Program-made: the position numbers and the translations under genes
Notes under the pieces: generated by a model
Told to the model about the DNA's origin: nothing
The model's database searches: none
Seen by the model: only the letters and a program-made list of their open reading frames with translations
Shown: positions 33,976-41,189 of the stretch, in pieces
Layout of the letters: the number at the start of each line of letters is the position of its first letter
Numbering within the stretch: the first letter of the stretch is position 1
NCBI GenBank assembly: GCA_039028975.1
Contig: JBCCHB010000130.1
Span: 1-49,222, forward strand
DNA: 49,222 nt
Source: JAHBNG01 sp039028975
GTDB lineage: Bacteria; Chloroflexota; Anaerolineae; Caldilineales; Caldilineaceae
Reading direction: 5' to 3'

Positions 33976-34396
33976 CTATTCGCTCTTGGCAGCGATTAGT
34001 TCTGCCGCCCATTGGGCATCATCTTTACCTAGTCTTGGCTTGGGTGGTTCGTTGTAATCAAGACGTAGATCAAAACGAGCACGGCTATAGAGCGCGTGAA
34101 GGATCTGGTTTAGATGAATCTGAGGCTGCTCCTCTTTGGGGAGAAGGGGCAAGGGAATAGAGAGGATGGGCTGGCGCACGTTGAATGTGTATAGCTGAGC
34201 ACGGGGTCTTCGCCAAGCGGGGCTGATCAAAATACGATATAAGTAAATAAGCATAGCGCTGCATTCCGACAAAGTACTTTGGTGCAACCAATGGTACAAG
34301 TTCATCAGCAATGGCCATGATTAGTCGAACATGCACATCTGCCCACAGAGCCGGATGTTCTAGAGGGGGATCCATACCAGGAAATGGTGTTTTCAT
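33976..34396 (-). pseudogene. Decayed DUF4058 gene
   Basis: The N-terminal landmark MKTPFPGMDPPLEHPALWADVH (split here as MKTPFPGMDPP and EHPALWADVHVRLI) is typical of DUF4058 proteins and starts at 34396. The C-terminal landmark (PILSIPLPLL ... HLNQILHALYSRARFDLRLDY ... WAAELI) lies in a different frame and ends at 33976. Intact members have roughly 230-260 residues; only about 55 plus 60 recognisable residues remain. An internal deletion and a frameshift between about 34240 and 34150 explain this. It is convergent with the S4 gene, nine bases apart. Confidence 0.75.
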
Positions 34397-34425
34397 ACGA
34401 AATATTGTAGTAAGGACAAAAGCGT

Positions 34426-34453
34426 TTGTCAAGTATATTTTTGCGACTATATT
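34426..34453 (+). promoter_or_regulatory. Possible promoter of the second kinase/regulator pair, with adjacent palindrome
   Basis: TTGTCA (34426-34431), 16 bp, TATATT (34448-34453). The perfect palindrome CCCTATAGGG (34457-34466) follows where transcription would start and could be an operator. The kinase start codon is 50 bp downstream. Confidence 0.4.
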
Positions 34454-34503
34454 CTCCCCTATAGGGTATTTACATTCGCAACGCTTCCGGTTACAATTTC
34501 AAT

Positions 34504-35730
34504 ATGAGCAAAAATGAATCAAACAAGGGACTGGGGAGCGTCACTCATCCCCGCCTGCATGTGGCTTCGTTTGAAAACGATCGCAGTGCTGAGCTAAAGA
34601 TTATCAGCGAAATTGCCCAAGGGCTGAATGGCTCGGTTGATATCCGTGAGGCACTTCAGACCACCTTGGCCCACGTGGCTCAACTGCTTGGGTTGGAGAC
34701 GGGATGGATTTGGCTTCTGAATGAGGAAACAGGCTCTTCATATTTGGCGGCCTCTCAAAATTTACCTCCAGCATTAGCACAGAATCCAAGACGCATGGAG
34801 GGTTCGTGTTATTGCCTGGACATATACCATGATGGGGAGATGGCGGGGGCGGCCAATATTAGCGTGGTCTCGTGTAGCCGGTTAAAGAATTTAGTTGAAG
34901 ATACCAACGGGCTGACCTACCATGCTAGTATTCCACTGTACGCCCACGGCAAAGAGTTAGGTCTACTTAACGTAGCCAGTAATGACTGGAAAGAGTTATC
35001 CGCGGATGAGTTGCAGCTATTACACACAGTGGGAGATATGTTGGGCATAGCCATTGAACGCGCTCGTCTCTTTGAAGACAGTTTAGAGATGGGGGCCGTT
35101 AACGAACGCAATCGGCTGGCACGAGAAATTCATGATACATTGGCCCAAGGCCTAGCTGCAATCGTTCTTCAATTGGAGACGGCTGATGCCCTCCTCGAAA
35201 CGTCCCCTGAACGAGAGAAGCTTAGTCCCCTAATCACCAAAGCTGTGACAACTGCCCAAGAAAATTTGGAGGAAGCCCGGCGCTCGGTCATGGGACTGCG
35301 TGCGACACCTTTAGATGGATGTACCCTGGCAGAAGCTTTGCGTCGGACCGTCAGGAGTCTGCCATCCGACGGCCCCTCTGTTGACTTCAGCATCATTGGG
35401 GAGGATGCTCCATTACCCACAGCTATTGAAGCGGGCCTTCTGCGAGTGGCTCAGGAAGCACTGAATAATGTGCAGGCCCACGCTCAAGCAGATTCTGTAG
35501 AAATGTGGCTTTCTGTCACGCCGGAACAGGCAGAATTGGAAATTCGAGATAATGGAATCGGATTTGATGTCCAAACCATGCCGCAAAATCGCTTTGGTTT
35601 GCTGGGCATGAATGAGCGAGTTAAGCTATTAGAAGGGACACTGCACATTGAAAGCACGCCGGGACAAGGGACCCATATTAGGGCGCAGATTCCTCTACAC
35701 AATGCCCATTTGAGAGATGTATCCTCATGA
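34504..35730 (+). CDS. GAF-domain sensor histidine kinase (HisKA_3)
   Basis: This 408-aa soluble kinase has a GAF domain (about residues 30-195, DIREALQTTLAHVAQLLGLE ... KELGLLNVASNDW). A HisKA_3 segment follows, ERNRLAREIHDTLAQGLAA with phospho-acceptor His210. The HATPase_c domain shows QEALNNVQAHAQA, DNGIGFDV and RFGLLGMNERVKLLEG. The GAF domain has three cysteines (SCYCLDIY, VSCSRL) that could hold a cluster or heme, as in oxygen or nitrate sensors of this class, but the pattern is not diagnostic. It overlaps the next regulator gene by 4 bp. No good ribosome site precedes the ATG. Confidence 0.93.
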   Translation: MSKNESNKGLGSVTHPRLHVASFENDRSAELKIISEIAQGLNGSVDIREALQTTLAHVAQLLGLETGWIWLLNEETGSSYLAASQNLPPALAQNPRRMEGSCYCLDIYHDGEMAGAANISVVSCSRLKNLVEDTNGLTYHASIPLYAHGKELGLLNVASNDWKELSADELQLLHTVGDMLGIAIERARLFEDSLEMGAVNERNRLAREIHDTLAQGLAAIVLQLETADALLETSPEREKLSPLITKAVTTAQENLEEARRSVMGLRATPLDGCTLAEALRRTVRSLPSDGPSVDFSIIGEDAPLPTAIEAGLLRVAQEALNNVQAHAQADSVEMWLSVTPEQAELEIRDNGIGFDVQTMPQNRFGLLGMNERVKLLEGTLHIESTPGQGTHIRAQIPLHNAHLRDVSS

Positions 35731-36380
35731 CGACTATTCAAATTGCTGTGGTCGATGATCACCCAATTGTGCGCGATGGGCTGATCGCTGTACTGAGCAC
35801 TCAATCCAGGTTTGCCATTGCAGGTGAAGCGAGCAACGGCCAGGAAGCTATTTCCCTATTGCAGAAAACCCACTGTGACGTTCTGCTCCTTGATTTGGAG
35901 ATGCCTGTATTGGATGGGGTTCAAACACTCTGGCAGATTCAGCAAGAGGGAATCATCATATCAACAATTGTCTTTACAGCCTTTGACACAGACGAACGAA
36001 TTGTAGAGGCTGTGCAAGCTGGTGCCAAGGGTTACCTACTGAAAGGTGCACCTCGGGATGAACTCTTCAATGCAATCCAAGTTGTTTATGCTGGCGGGAG
36101 CCTCCTACAACCTATCATTGCCTCTAAGTTGATGGATCGGTTGAACCAGCCGGAGCCTCTACAATCCCAATCTCCATTAATTGAACCACTCACCCCTCGT
36201 GAATTAGAGGTGCTGCATCTTATGGCTCGAGGTTTACAGAATAAAGAGATTGCAGCCCAACTAATCGTCACAGAACGAACCATTAAATTTCATGCGAGCT
36301 CTATCATGGGAAAACTGGGCGCTGGCAACCGCACAGAGGCTGTAGCGCTAGCCGTGGAATATGGAATACTTGAACGATAG
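35727..36380 (+). CDS. NarL/FixJ-family response regulator
   Basis: The 217-aa product has a receiver domain (VDDHPIVRDGLIAVLS, phospho-acceptor Asp56 in LLDLEMPVLDG, FTAFDTD, GYLLKGAPRDEL) and a LuxR-type output domain (LTPRELEVLHLMARGLQNKE ... TERTIKFHASSIMGKLGAGN). It is the cognate partner of the kinase with which it overlaps. Compared with the pair at 13-15 kb it has the canonical PRELEVL start of the HTH, which the first regulator lacks. Its targets are unknown; the Gfo/Idh/MocA gene starts 18 bp downstream and may be co-transcribed. Confidence 0.95.
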   Translation: MTTIQIAVVDDHPIVRDGLIAVLSTQSRFAIAGEASNGQEAISLLQKTHCDVLLLDLEMPVLDGVQTLWQIQQEGIIISTIVFTAFDTDERIVEAVQAGAKGYLLKGAPRDELFNAIQVVYAGGSLLQPIIASKLMDRLNQPEPLQSQSPLIEPLTPRELEVLHLMARGLQNKEIAAQLIVTERTIKFHASSIMGKLGAGNRTEAVALAVEYGILER

Positions 36381-36398
36381 TTATAGAGATATCGAGCT

Positions 36399-37502
36399 AT
36401 GTCCAACAAAATCAAAGTCGCATTCGCTGGCGCACGCCGCGCTAGTTCTTTCTTTAAAGCCTTTCAGGCTCATCCCGAAACAGAGATTGTGGCCCTTTGC
36501 GATCCCCATAAAGAAACATTAGTAGAAGCGGGAAATGCAACAGATATTGACCAACTCTATCCCGTCTATGAAACCATGCTTGAAGATGCCAAACCCGACG
36601 CGGTTGTGGTTTCTTCCCCTATGCACTACCATGCACCTCAGGCTATTTCCGCGCTTCAAAGAGGCATTCATGTCCTGAGTGAGGTTACGGCCGCAGTCTC
36701 TATGGACGAAGCCCGTTGGCTGGTTCAAGCGTGTAATGAGAGCACTGCTGTCTATATGATGGCGGAAAATTATAATTACATGAAGCCTAATGTGCTGGTT
36801 CAGTCCATGGTCGAAGCGGGTCTCTTTGGTGAAACCTACTACGCCGAAGGTGAATATATCCACGAGCTTTCGGCACTCCACCATACGCCAACAGGCAAAC
36901 CAACGTGGCGTTACTATTGGCAGGTTGGCGTGAATGGCTGTACCTATCCTACCCACAGTTTAGGCCCCTGTCTTCAGTGGATCAAGGAGAGACCCGAGCA
37001 GATTAGCTGTATTGGCACCGGAGTTTGGACGGATCCGGAACATGCCATGGAAGATACGGTACTTCTTCTCTGCAAGACAGCTAGCGGAAAGCTGATCCGC
37101 GTGCGGTTGGACATGCTCTCTAAACGCCCTCACTCAATGACTAACTACACGTTGCAAGGCACCAAGGGGGCCTATGAAAGCAAGCGGCGTGCTGGTGAAG
37201 GGAACTGGGTTTGGTTAGAAGATTTCTGCCAAGACCCTAACGAGTGGCTTCCTTTGGAACAGTTTGAAGAGGCATATTTACCAGAAATTTGGCAACATCC
37301 GCCACCGGAAGCGCTATCGGCAGGGCACGGTGGCGGTGATTATTTTGAGGTGGTAGACTTTGTGGATGCTGTGCTTGGACGCAAGCCTCCATCCATTGAC
37401 ATCCACGCAGCTATGGATATGACGTTACCTGGTTTGATTAGCCAGGAGTCAATTCGATGCGGTGGTGAATGGTTGAAGGTACCTGATTCACGGAAGTGGT
37501 GA
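36399..37502 (+). CDS. Gfo/Idh/MocA-family oxidoreductase
   Basis: This 367-aa NAD(P)-dependent oxidoreductase probably acts on a sugar or cyclitol. The N-terminal Rossmann fold starts IKVAFAGARRASSFFKAFQAH and continues ALCDPHKETL and VVVSSPMHYHAPQAISALQRGIHVLSE (landmarks given in parts: VVVSSPMHYHAP, GIHVLSEVTA). The usual EKP motif, whose Lys helps in catalysis, reads EVT here. The C-terminal substrate domain contains GEYIHELS, PTHSLGPCLQWI and HGGGDYFEVVDFVDA. It follows the response regulator by 18 bp. The lost Lys places it in a divergent subgroup, so the reaction may differ. Confidence 0.88.
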   Translation: MSNKIKVAFAGARRASSFFKAFQAHPETEIVALCDPHKETLVEAGNATDIDQLYPVYETMLEDAKPDAVVVSSPMHYHAPQAISALQRGIHVLSEVTAAVSMDEARWLVQACNESTAVYMMAENYNYMKPNVLVQSMVEAGLFGETYYAEGEYIHELSALHHTPTGKPTWRYYWQVGVNGCTYPTHSLGPCLQWIKERPEQISCIGTGVWTDPEHAMEDTVLLLCKTASGKLIRVRLDMLSKRPHSMTNYTLQGTKGAYESKRRAGEGNWVWLEDFCQDPNEWLPLEQFEEAYLPEIWQHPPPEALSAGHGGGDYFEVVDFVDAVLGRKPPSIDIHAAMDMTLPGLISQESIRCGGEWLKVPDSRKW

Positions 37503-37557
37503 GTAGAGACGTCTATGTGCTCTACTATCAATTATATTTAGGAAGACACAACTCTGA

Positions 37558-38553
37558 CTACTGACCCAAGTCTCTCATCTGCTCACTCAATGCAATCAGT
37601 GCAGTATCTGCCAAGCCAGCCTCGCGATGGACGTGAATATCCTGGTATGCTGGATTCTTCATCATATCTATCAGGGCTTGACGAGATGGGTATGAAACAA
37701 GAATAACTGCATCCCAATCGTCCCGGTGGCTGTTGCCTGCAAGTACCTGATCGACCGAACCGGTCCAGAGGACACGTCCCCCAACCCTCTTAACAAATTG
37801 GGTGGCAGGTAAACCATATTGCTCGTTATAGACTTTCTCACCATCCGCCCCATCAAACTTCAGTAGATTCAGCATGATGACTGGCTTGGTTTCAGACTCT
37901 GGATACGTAGCAAACGCCTTAAATTGGCTAGGTAGCGGACTCAGCCAAGGCTTATGTTTATCCTGTAGATCCCGTAGAGCCTCTTCCACAAAATCCAGTC
38001 GATCCTGCCCCCAATAGAGTTCGTCGGCAACGAAGAATGCCGGCATACCAAAGACGCCACGCTGAACTGCTTGGGCAGTCTTTTCGATCAGCATCTGCTT
38101 GATCTCTGGTTGCTGGATAGCGTCAAAAAGTTTTTGCCCGTTGATCCCCGCTTCGGCAAGAGCTTGGCCGACCACAGCCGGATCACCCATATCTAGGCTC
38201 TCTACCCAGATAGCCTTGAAGATCGCATCGATATAGTCAGTAAAATACCCTTCTTGCTCGGCCACCAGTGTACCTCGCATGAGATGAAGGGTATTGATAG
38301 GGAAATGCGGATTTGAATTGAGCGTTACCTCATACCGAGTAGCAAAGCGTTGAATATCCTGCCATAACCAGGATCCTTTGACAGGGATTGTGATGGGTGA
38401 GTGATTGCCCGTTTCCTTAAATATCCCGCCCAGTAGAGCGGGCCGATAGATGATTTGTGCCCCGGTTCGCTCTGCAATAGAGGGAAGTTGGGTATAGGCA
38501 AGATAGGTAGTGGGGCTGCCAAAATCAAAGTAGAATTCTACGCTGCGGCTCAT
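37558..38553 (-). CDS. 2-hydroxychromene-2-carboxylate isomerase-like (DsbA fold) fused to a DUF1330-like domain
   Basis: Residues 1-200 match the HCCA isomerase/kappa-class GST branch of the thioredoxin fold. Landmarks are MSRSVEFYFDFGSPTTYLAY with Ser14 as the likely catalytic serine, the YRPALLGGIFKETGN strand, NTLHLMRG, and the cis-Pro loop GVFGMPAFFVADELYWGQDRL. Residues about 225-331 form a DUF1330/ferredoxin-like barrel (KPVIMLNLLKFDG, YNEQYGLPATQFVKRVGGRV, WDAVILVSYPSRQALIDMM). The two are usually separate proteins. GGAGAAACA precedes the ATG. In known members the first domain isomerises aromatic breakdown products using glutathione; here the substrate is unknown. It lies 38 bp after the SDR gene on the same strand. 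Confidence 0.87.
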   Translation of the reverse strand: MSRSVEFYFDFGSPTTYLAYTQLPSIAERTGAQIIYRPALLGGIFKETGNHSPITIPVKGSWLWQDIQRFATRYEVTLNSNPHFPINTLHLMRGTLVAEQEGYFTDYIDAIFKAIWVESLDMGDPAVVGQALAEAGINGQKLFDAIQQPEIKQMLIEKTAQAVQRGVFGMPAFFVADELYWGQDRLDFVEEALRDLQDKHKPWLSPLPSQFKAFATYPESETKPVIMLNLLKFDGADGEKVYNEQYGLPATQFVKRVGGRVLWTGSVDQVLAGNSHRDDWDAVILVSYPSRQALIDMMKNPAYQDIHVHREAGLADTALIALSEQMRDLGQ

Positions 38554-38591
38554 TGTTTCTCCTGTTTTTCATTGTTTCTCATCTTTATTCT

Positions 38592-39329
38592 CTACCATGT
38601 CCATTCTTCACAATAAGGACGTAAATCCATCTCAAAGGTCCACGCGCTACGAGGTTGACAGTAGAGTTGAAAGTAACTTTCGGCTATATCATCTGGGGCT
38701 AATAGACCATCTTCAGGTTTGTTGGCAACGAGATCGGGAAACATCTCGTGAATCCAAGGCGTATCGATGGCTCCATCAATGATCACATGAGCCACATGGA
38801 TGCCCTGGGGACCAAGCTCACGGGCCATGCTTTGGGCTAAAGCGCGCAATCCCATTTTAGCCCCGGCAAAGGCAGAAAAGCCTACGCCACCCCGCACACT
38901 AGCCGTTGCACCAGAAAAAAGAATGGTCCCATGACCGCGCGGAACCATTCGCCGTGCCGCCTCTCGCCCAGTAAGGAATCCGGCAAAGCAAGCCATTTCC
39001 CATACTTTATAGTACTTGCGGCTGGTGGTTTCCAGAATGCTGAAGCGGATATTGGCCCCAGGGTTGAAGACCACTACTTCCAGCGGACCGATCTCATCTT
39101 CAATCTGTTCGAAGAGACTGATAACTTGATCTTCCTGGCGAGCGTCAATAGTAAAGGGGTGGGCAATGCCCCCGAGTTCGCTTATCTGTTCCACCAGTGG
39201 TGCTAACTTGTCACCGTTCCGCCGACCGACACAGACTTGGAAACCGGCTCTGGCAAAGCGTTTGGCAATGGCCCCGCCTAAGCTATCCCCGGCACCAATC
39301 ACTAAAGCAATTTTTTGTTGTTCATTCAT
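38592..39329 (-). CDS. Short-chain dehydrogenase/reductase with Phe in place of the catalytic Tyr
   Basis: The 245-aa product has the SDR Rossmann fold: ALVIGAGDSLGGAIAKRFA (cofactor glycines), VVVFNPGANIRF (NNAG equivalent), the catalytic Ser region LFSGATASVRGG, and C-terminal GPQGIHVAHVIIDGAID. The usual Y-x3-K is F-A-G-A-K, so the catalytic Tyr is Phe. This occurs in a recognised SDR subgroup with the same GIHVAHV tail. The start at 39329 was chosen because the fold begins at residue 5; 51 open codons upstream look non-coding. It probably shares a transcript with the downstream isomerase fusion. Confidence 0.9.
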   Translation of the reverse strand: MNEQQKIALVIGAGDSLGGAIAKRFARAGFQVCVGRRNGDKLAPLVEQISELGGIAHPFTIDARQEDQVISLFEQIEDEIGPLEVVVFNPGANIRFSILETTSRKYYKVWEMACFAGFLTGREAARRMVPRGHGTILFSGATASVRGGVGFSAFAGAKMGLRALAQSMARELGPQGIHVAHVIIDGAIDTPWIHEMFPDLVANKPEDGLLAPDDIAESYFQLYCQPRSAWTFEMDLRPYCEEWTW

Positions 39330-39419
39330 CCAGCACCATATGTTTTCACAAAATGTCATTAATTTATTTTTCGAAGGTATCCTAACGGCTAAAAAGATAT
39401 ATACTACTCCCGGGAAGTT

Positions 39420-40265
39420 CTGAATAAACAACATTCCTCCCAATATGCGGCGAATTTGTTGTAAACCCAGGAATTGCTCCAACGACCAGCCCTGCTGGCG
39501 TCTCTAACACAGAATCGTTATCAAGAATTGACGCGTCTGTCGAAAAGCCCGGCGTTGACATGTCGTAGGGTTCGGGCAAAGGAGCGGCCGTCACACCTGA
39601 TCTGCGTTCGGTCTCGGCGATGTTGCTGCCTAGGCTTGTGACCACGAAGGTGGGTATAGTCGGTGTGGAGGTATTGTAGCGCAGTGCCTTTGTGCATGGC
39701 AATCAGCTAACCACCGAAGCTTGTCCTCATGCCGATGGGGACGGTAGCACTTGCTGATGATTTTCTGGCAGCCTTGCCAGTGGAGGTGCCACTGACGGGT
39801 GTTGGCATAGGCTGGGGTGAGGGCTGCACTGTTGCTAAGTTGAGTCAATTGCTGCTGCGCTGACTTGAGCCTCTCCATCTGACGTTGACGTTACAAATGG
39901 TATATAAGCGGCTTCTTGCTGATTGACATCCTCCACCACTGGCGGGTCGTACTCTTCGGGTAGGGGTGGCTCGATGGGTGGAACAGGGGCTGGGTTGTCG
40001 GGATCCTCACCCACCCCCGTCTCCACGAGGACAAGGCCCACCGATGAGCCGCGTACGCCACCGTTGATTTCTAGCTCATAGTATTTGTTGCTCACGAAGT
40101 GGCCGCTTGTCGCCCTGTCGTAGCTGACCTTATTGCCTTGAGTCTTCTTAACTCGCTGGCCGTCAGGGTCGTAGAGGTATTCGCTGGTGGTGGCGCCAGG
40201 GCGGGAGACCTCCGAGAGCCGGTGCTCGTGGTTCCATTCCAGGGTTTTGGCTATTTTACCCGGGT
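39420..40265 (-). pseudogene. Remnant of an RHS/YD-repeat protein gene
   Basis: On the minus strand, fragments of an RHS core appear in different frames: LEWNHEHRLSEVSRPG, TSEYLYDPDGQRVKKTQGN and NKYYELEINGG (about 40260-39995), then a Pro/Glu-rich stretch to a stop at 39835. Further on are LIAMHKGTALQYLHTDY (39697-39650) and FVVTSLGSNIAET. An in-frame TAG just before LIAMH sits where intact relatives have Gln. Frameshifts and stops show the gene is dead. No full-length toxin or polymorphic tip is present. The gap 39330-39419 and the stretch 40266-40537 show no supported gene. Confidence 0.65.
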
Positions 40266-40537
40266 CATTCCATTTACACCCTTTATTTTACGGTCTCTTT
40301 CCGTCCACTACATCTTTTTGGGTCCTACTTCGTGTAATAGAGAATGCTCTCCACATGCTCTTTGAATGGTCTTGGATTTAAGCCTTAGGAATGGTTTTAA
40401 TAACTGTCCCAACTTTTGCGAAACAGAAGGCTTGTACCGCTGGAGCAAGTAGCCCAACCTAGGACAGTAATTTAAGTCACGTTCCTTAACAGCTCTGGCA
40501 AGATGTAGCATCCTCCGCCAGAGGTGTTAAGGCTAGC

Positions 40538-41032
40538 CTACTTTTCCTGTACCGCCTCAATGGCCGCGTCAATGACTGTTGCCAATTTTTGCAATGTACA
40601 ATATTCCTGCACCATCATATCTACGAAGGTATCCTCTGTGTAAGGTTTTCGGTTGATCAACAGCTGCATAGATTTAGCTGAAACAGTGTATCCATTCAGT
40701 TCGTCAATGACTGCCTTGCCCTCTTCTAGTATATACTCGTGAAACTTGCCTCGCCGAATGCCAGACTTGTCGTAATTGGTCTCAAAGTGCATGGAAATGG
40801 GGACGGCACTACGTTTCACATCGGCATTGCCCATCCAGCTTTCAAAGTGGATTCCGCCATCAAACCAATTGGATTTATAAAGGGTGAACCCTGGGTTGCG
40901 GCTATTACCCTCCCCATAGTATTTGACCACGATTTGCCACGCATCTGTGTACCAGGGCTGTTCTTGCAATTGGGTGGCCACCTGCTGGAAATTTTCGTAG
41001 TAGCGGGCACGGGGATTGGTTTGGTCGATCAT
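40538..41032 (-). CDS. Uncharacterised 164-aa protein
   Basis: The product (MIDQTNPRARYYENFQQVA...) is soluble, with no signal or membrane segment. Two notable stretches are NPGFTLYKSNWFDGGIHFESWMG and HFETNYDKSGIRRGKFHEYI, suggesting a compact alpha/beta fold rich in aromatics, followed by a C-terminal helix (EYCTLQKLATVIDAAIEAVQE). I do not recognise the family. AAGGAG lies seven bases before the ATG, supporting a real gene. It is 157 bp after the sigma-ankyrin gene on the same strand and may be co-transcribed. Confidence 0.72.
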   Translation of the reverse strand: MIDQTNPRARYYENFQQVATQLQEQPWYTDAWQIVVKYYGEGNSRNPGFTLYKSNWFDGGIHFESWMGNADVKRSAVPISMHFETNYDKSGIRRGKFHEYILEEGKAVIDELNGYTVSAKSMQLLINRKPYTEDTFVDMMVQEYCTLQKLATVIDAAIEAVQEK

Positions 41033-41189
41033 GATTTGGCTCCTTGAAAGAAAAAAAATATTCTGAAGCTTTAGAAATTAGAACTTCGCTCAAGCTCAAT
41101 GTCTGCCTGAATAGCAAAAGGTGTTCAGGGAATGATATGGTTGCGTGGATTGCCTTCAAGTTAAGTACCTGCTGATCACGGACAGAGTC

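Noticed and set aside
40308..40511. 67-codon minus-strand frame between the RHS relic and the 164-aa gene
   Set aside because: Basic composition slightly recalls transposase fragments, but no motif or ribosome site supports it.
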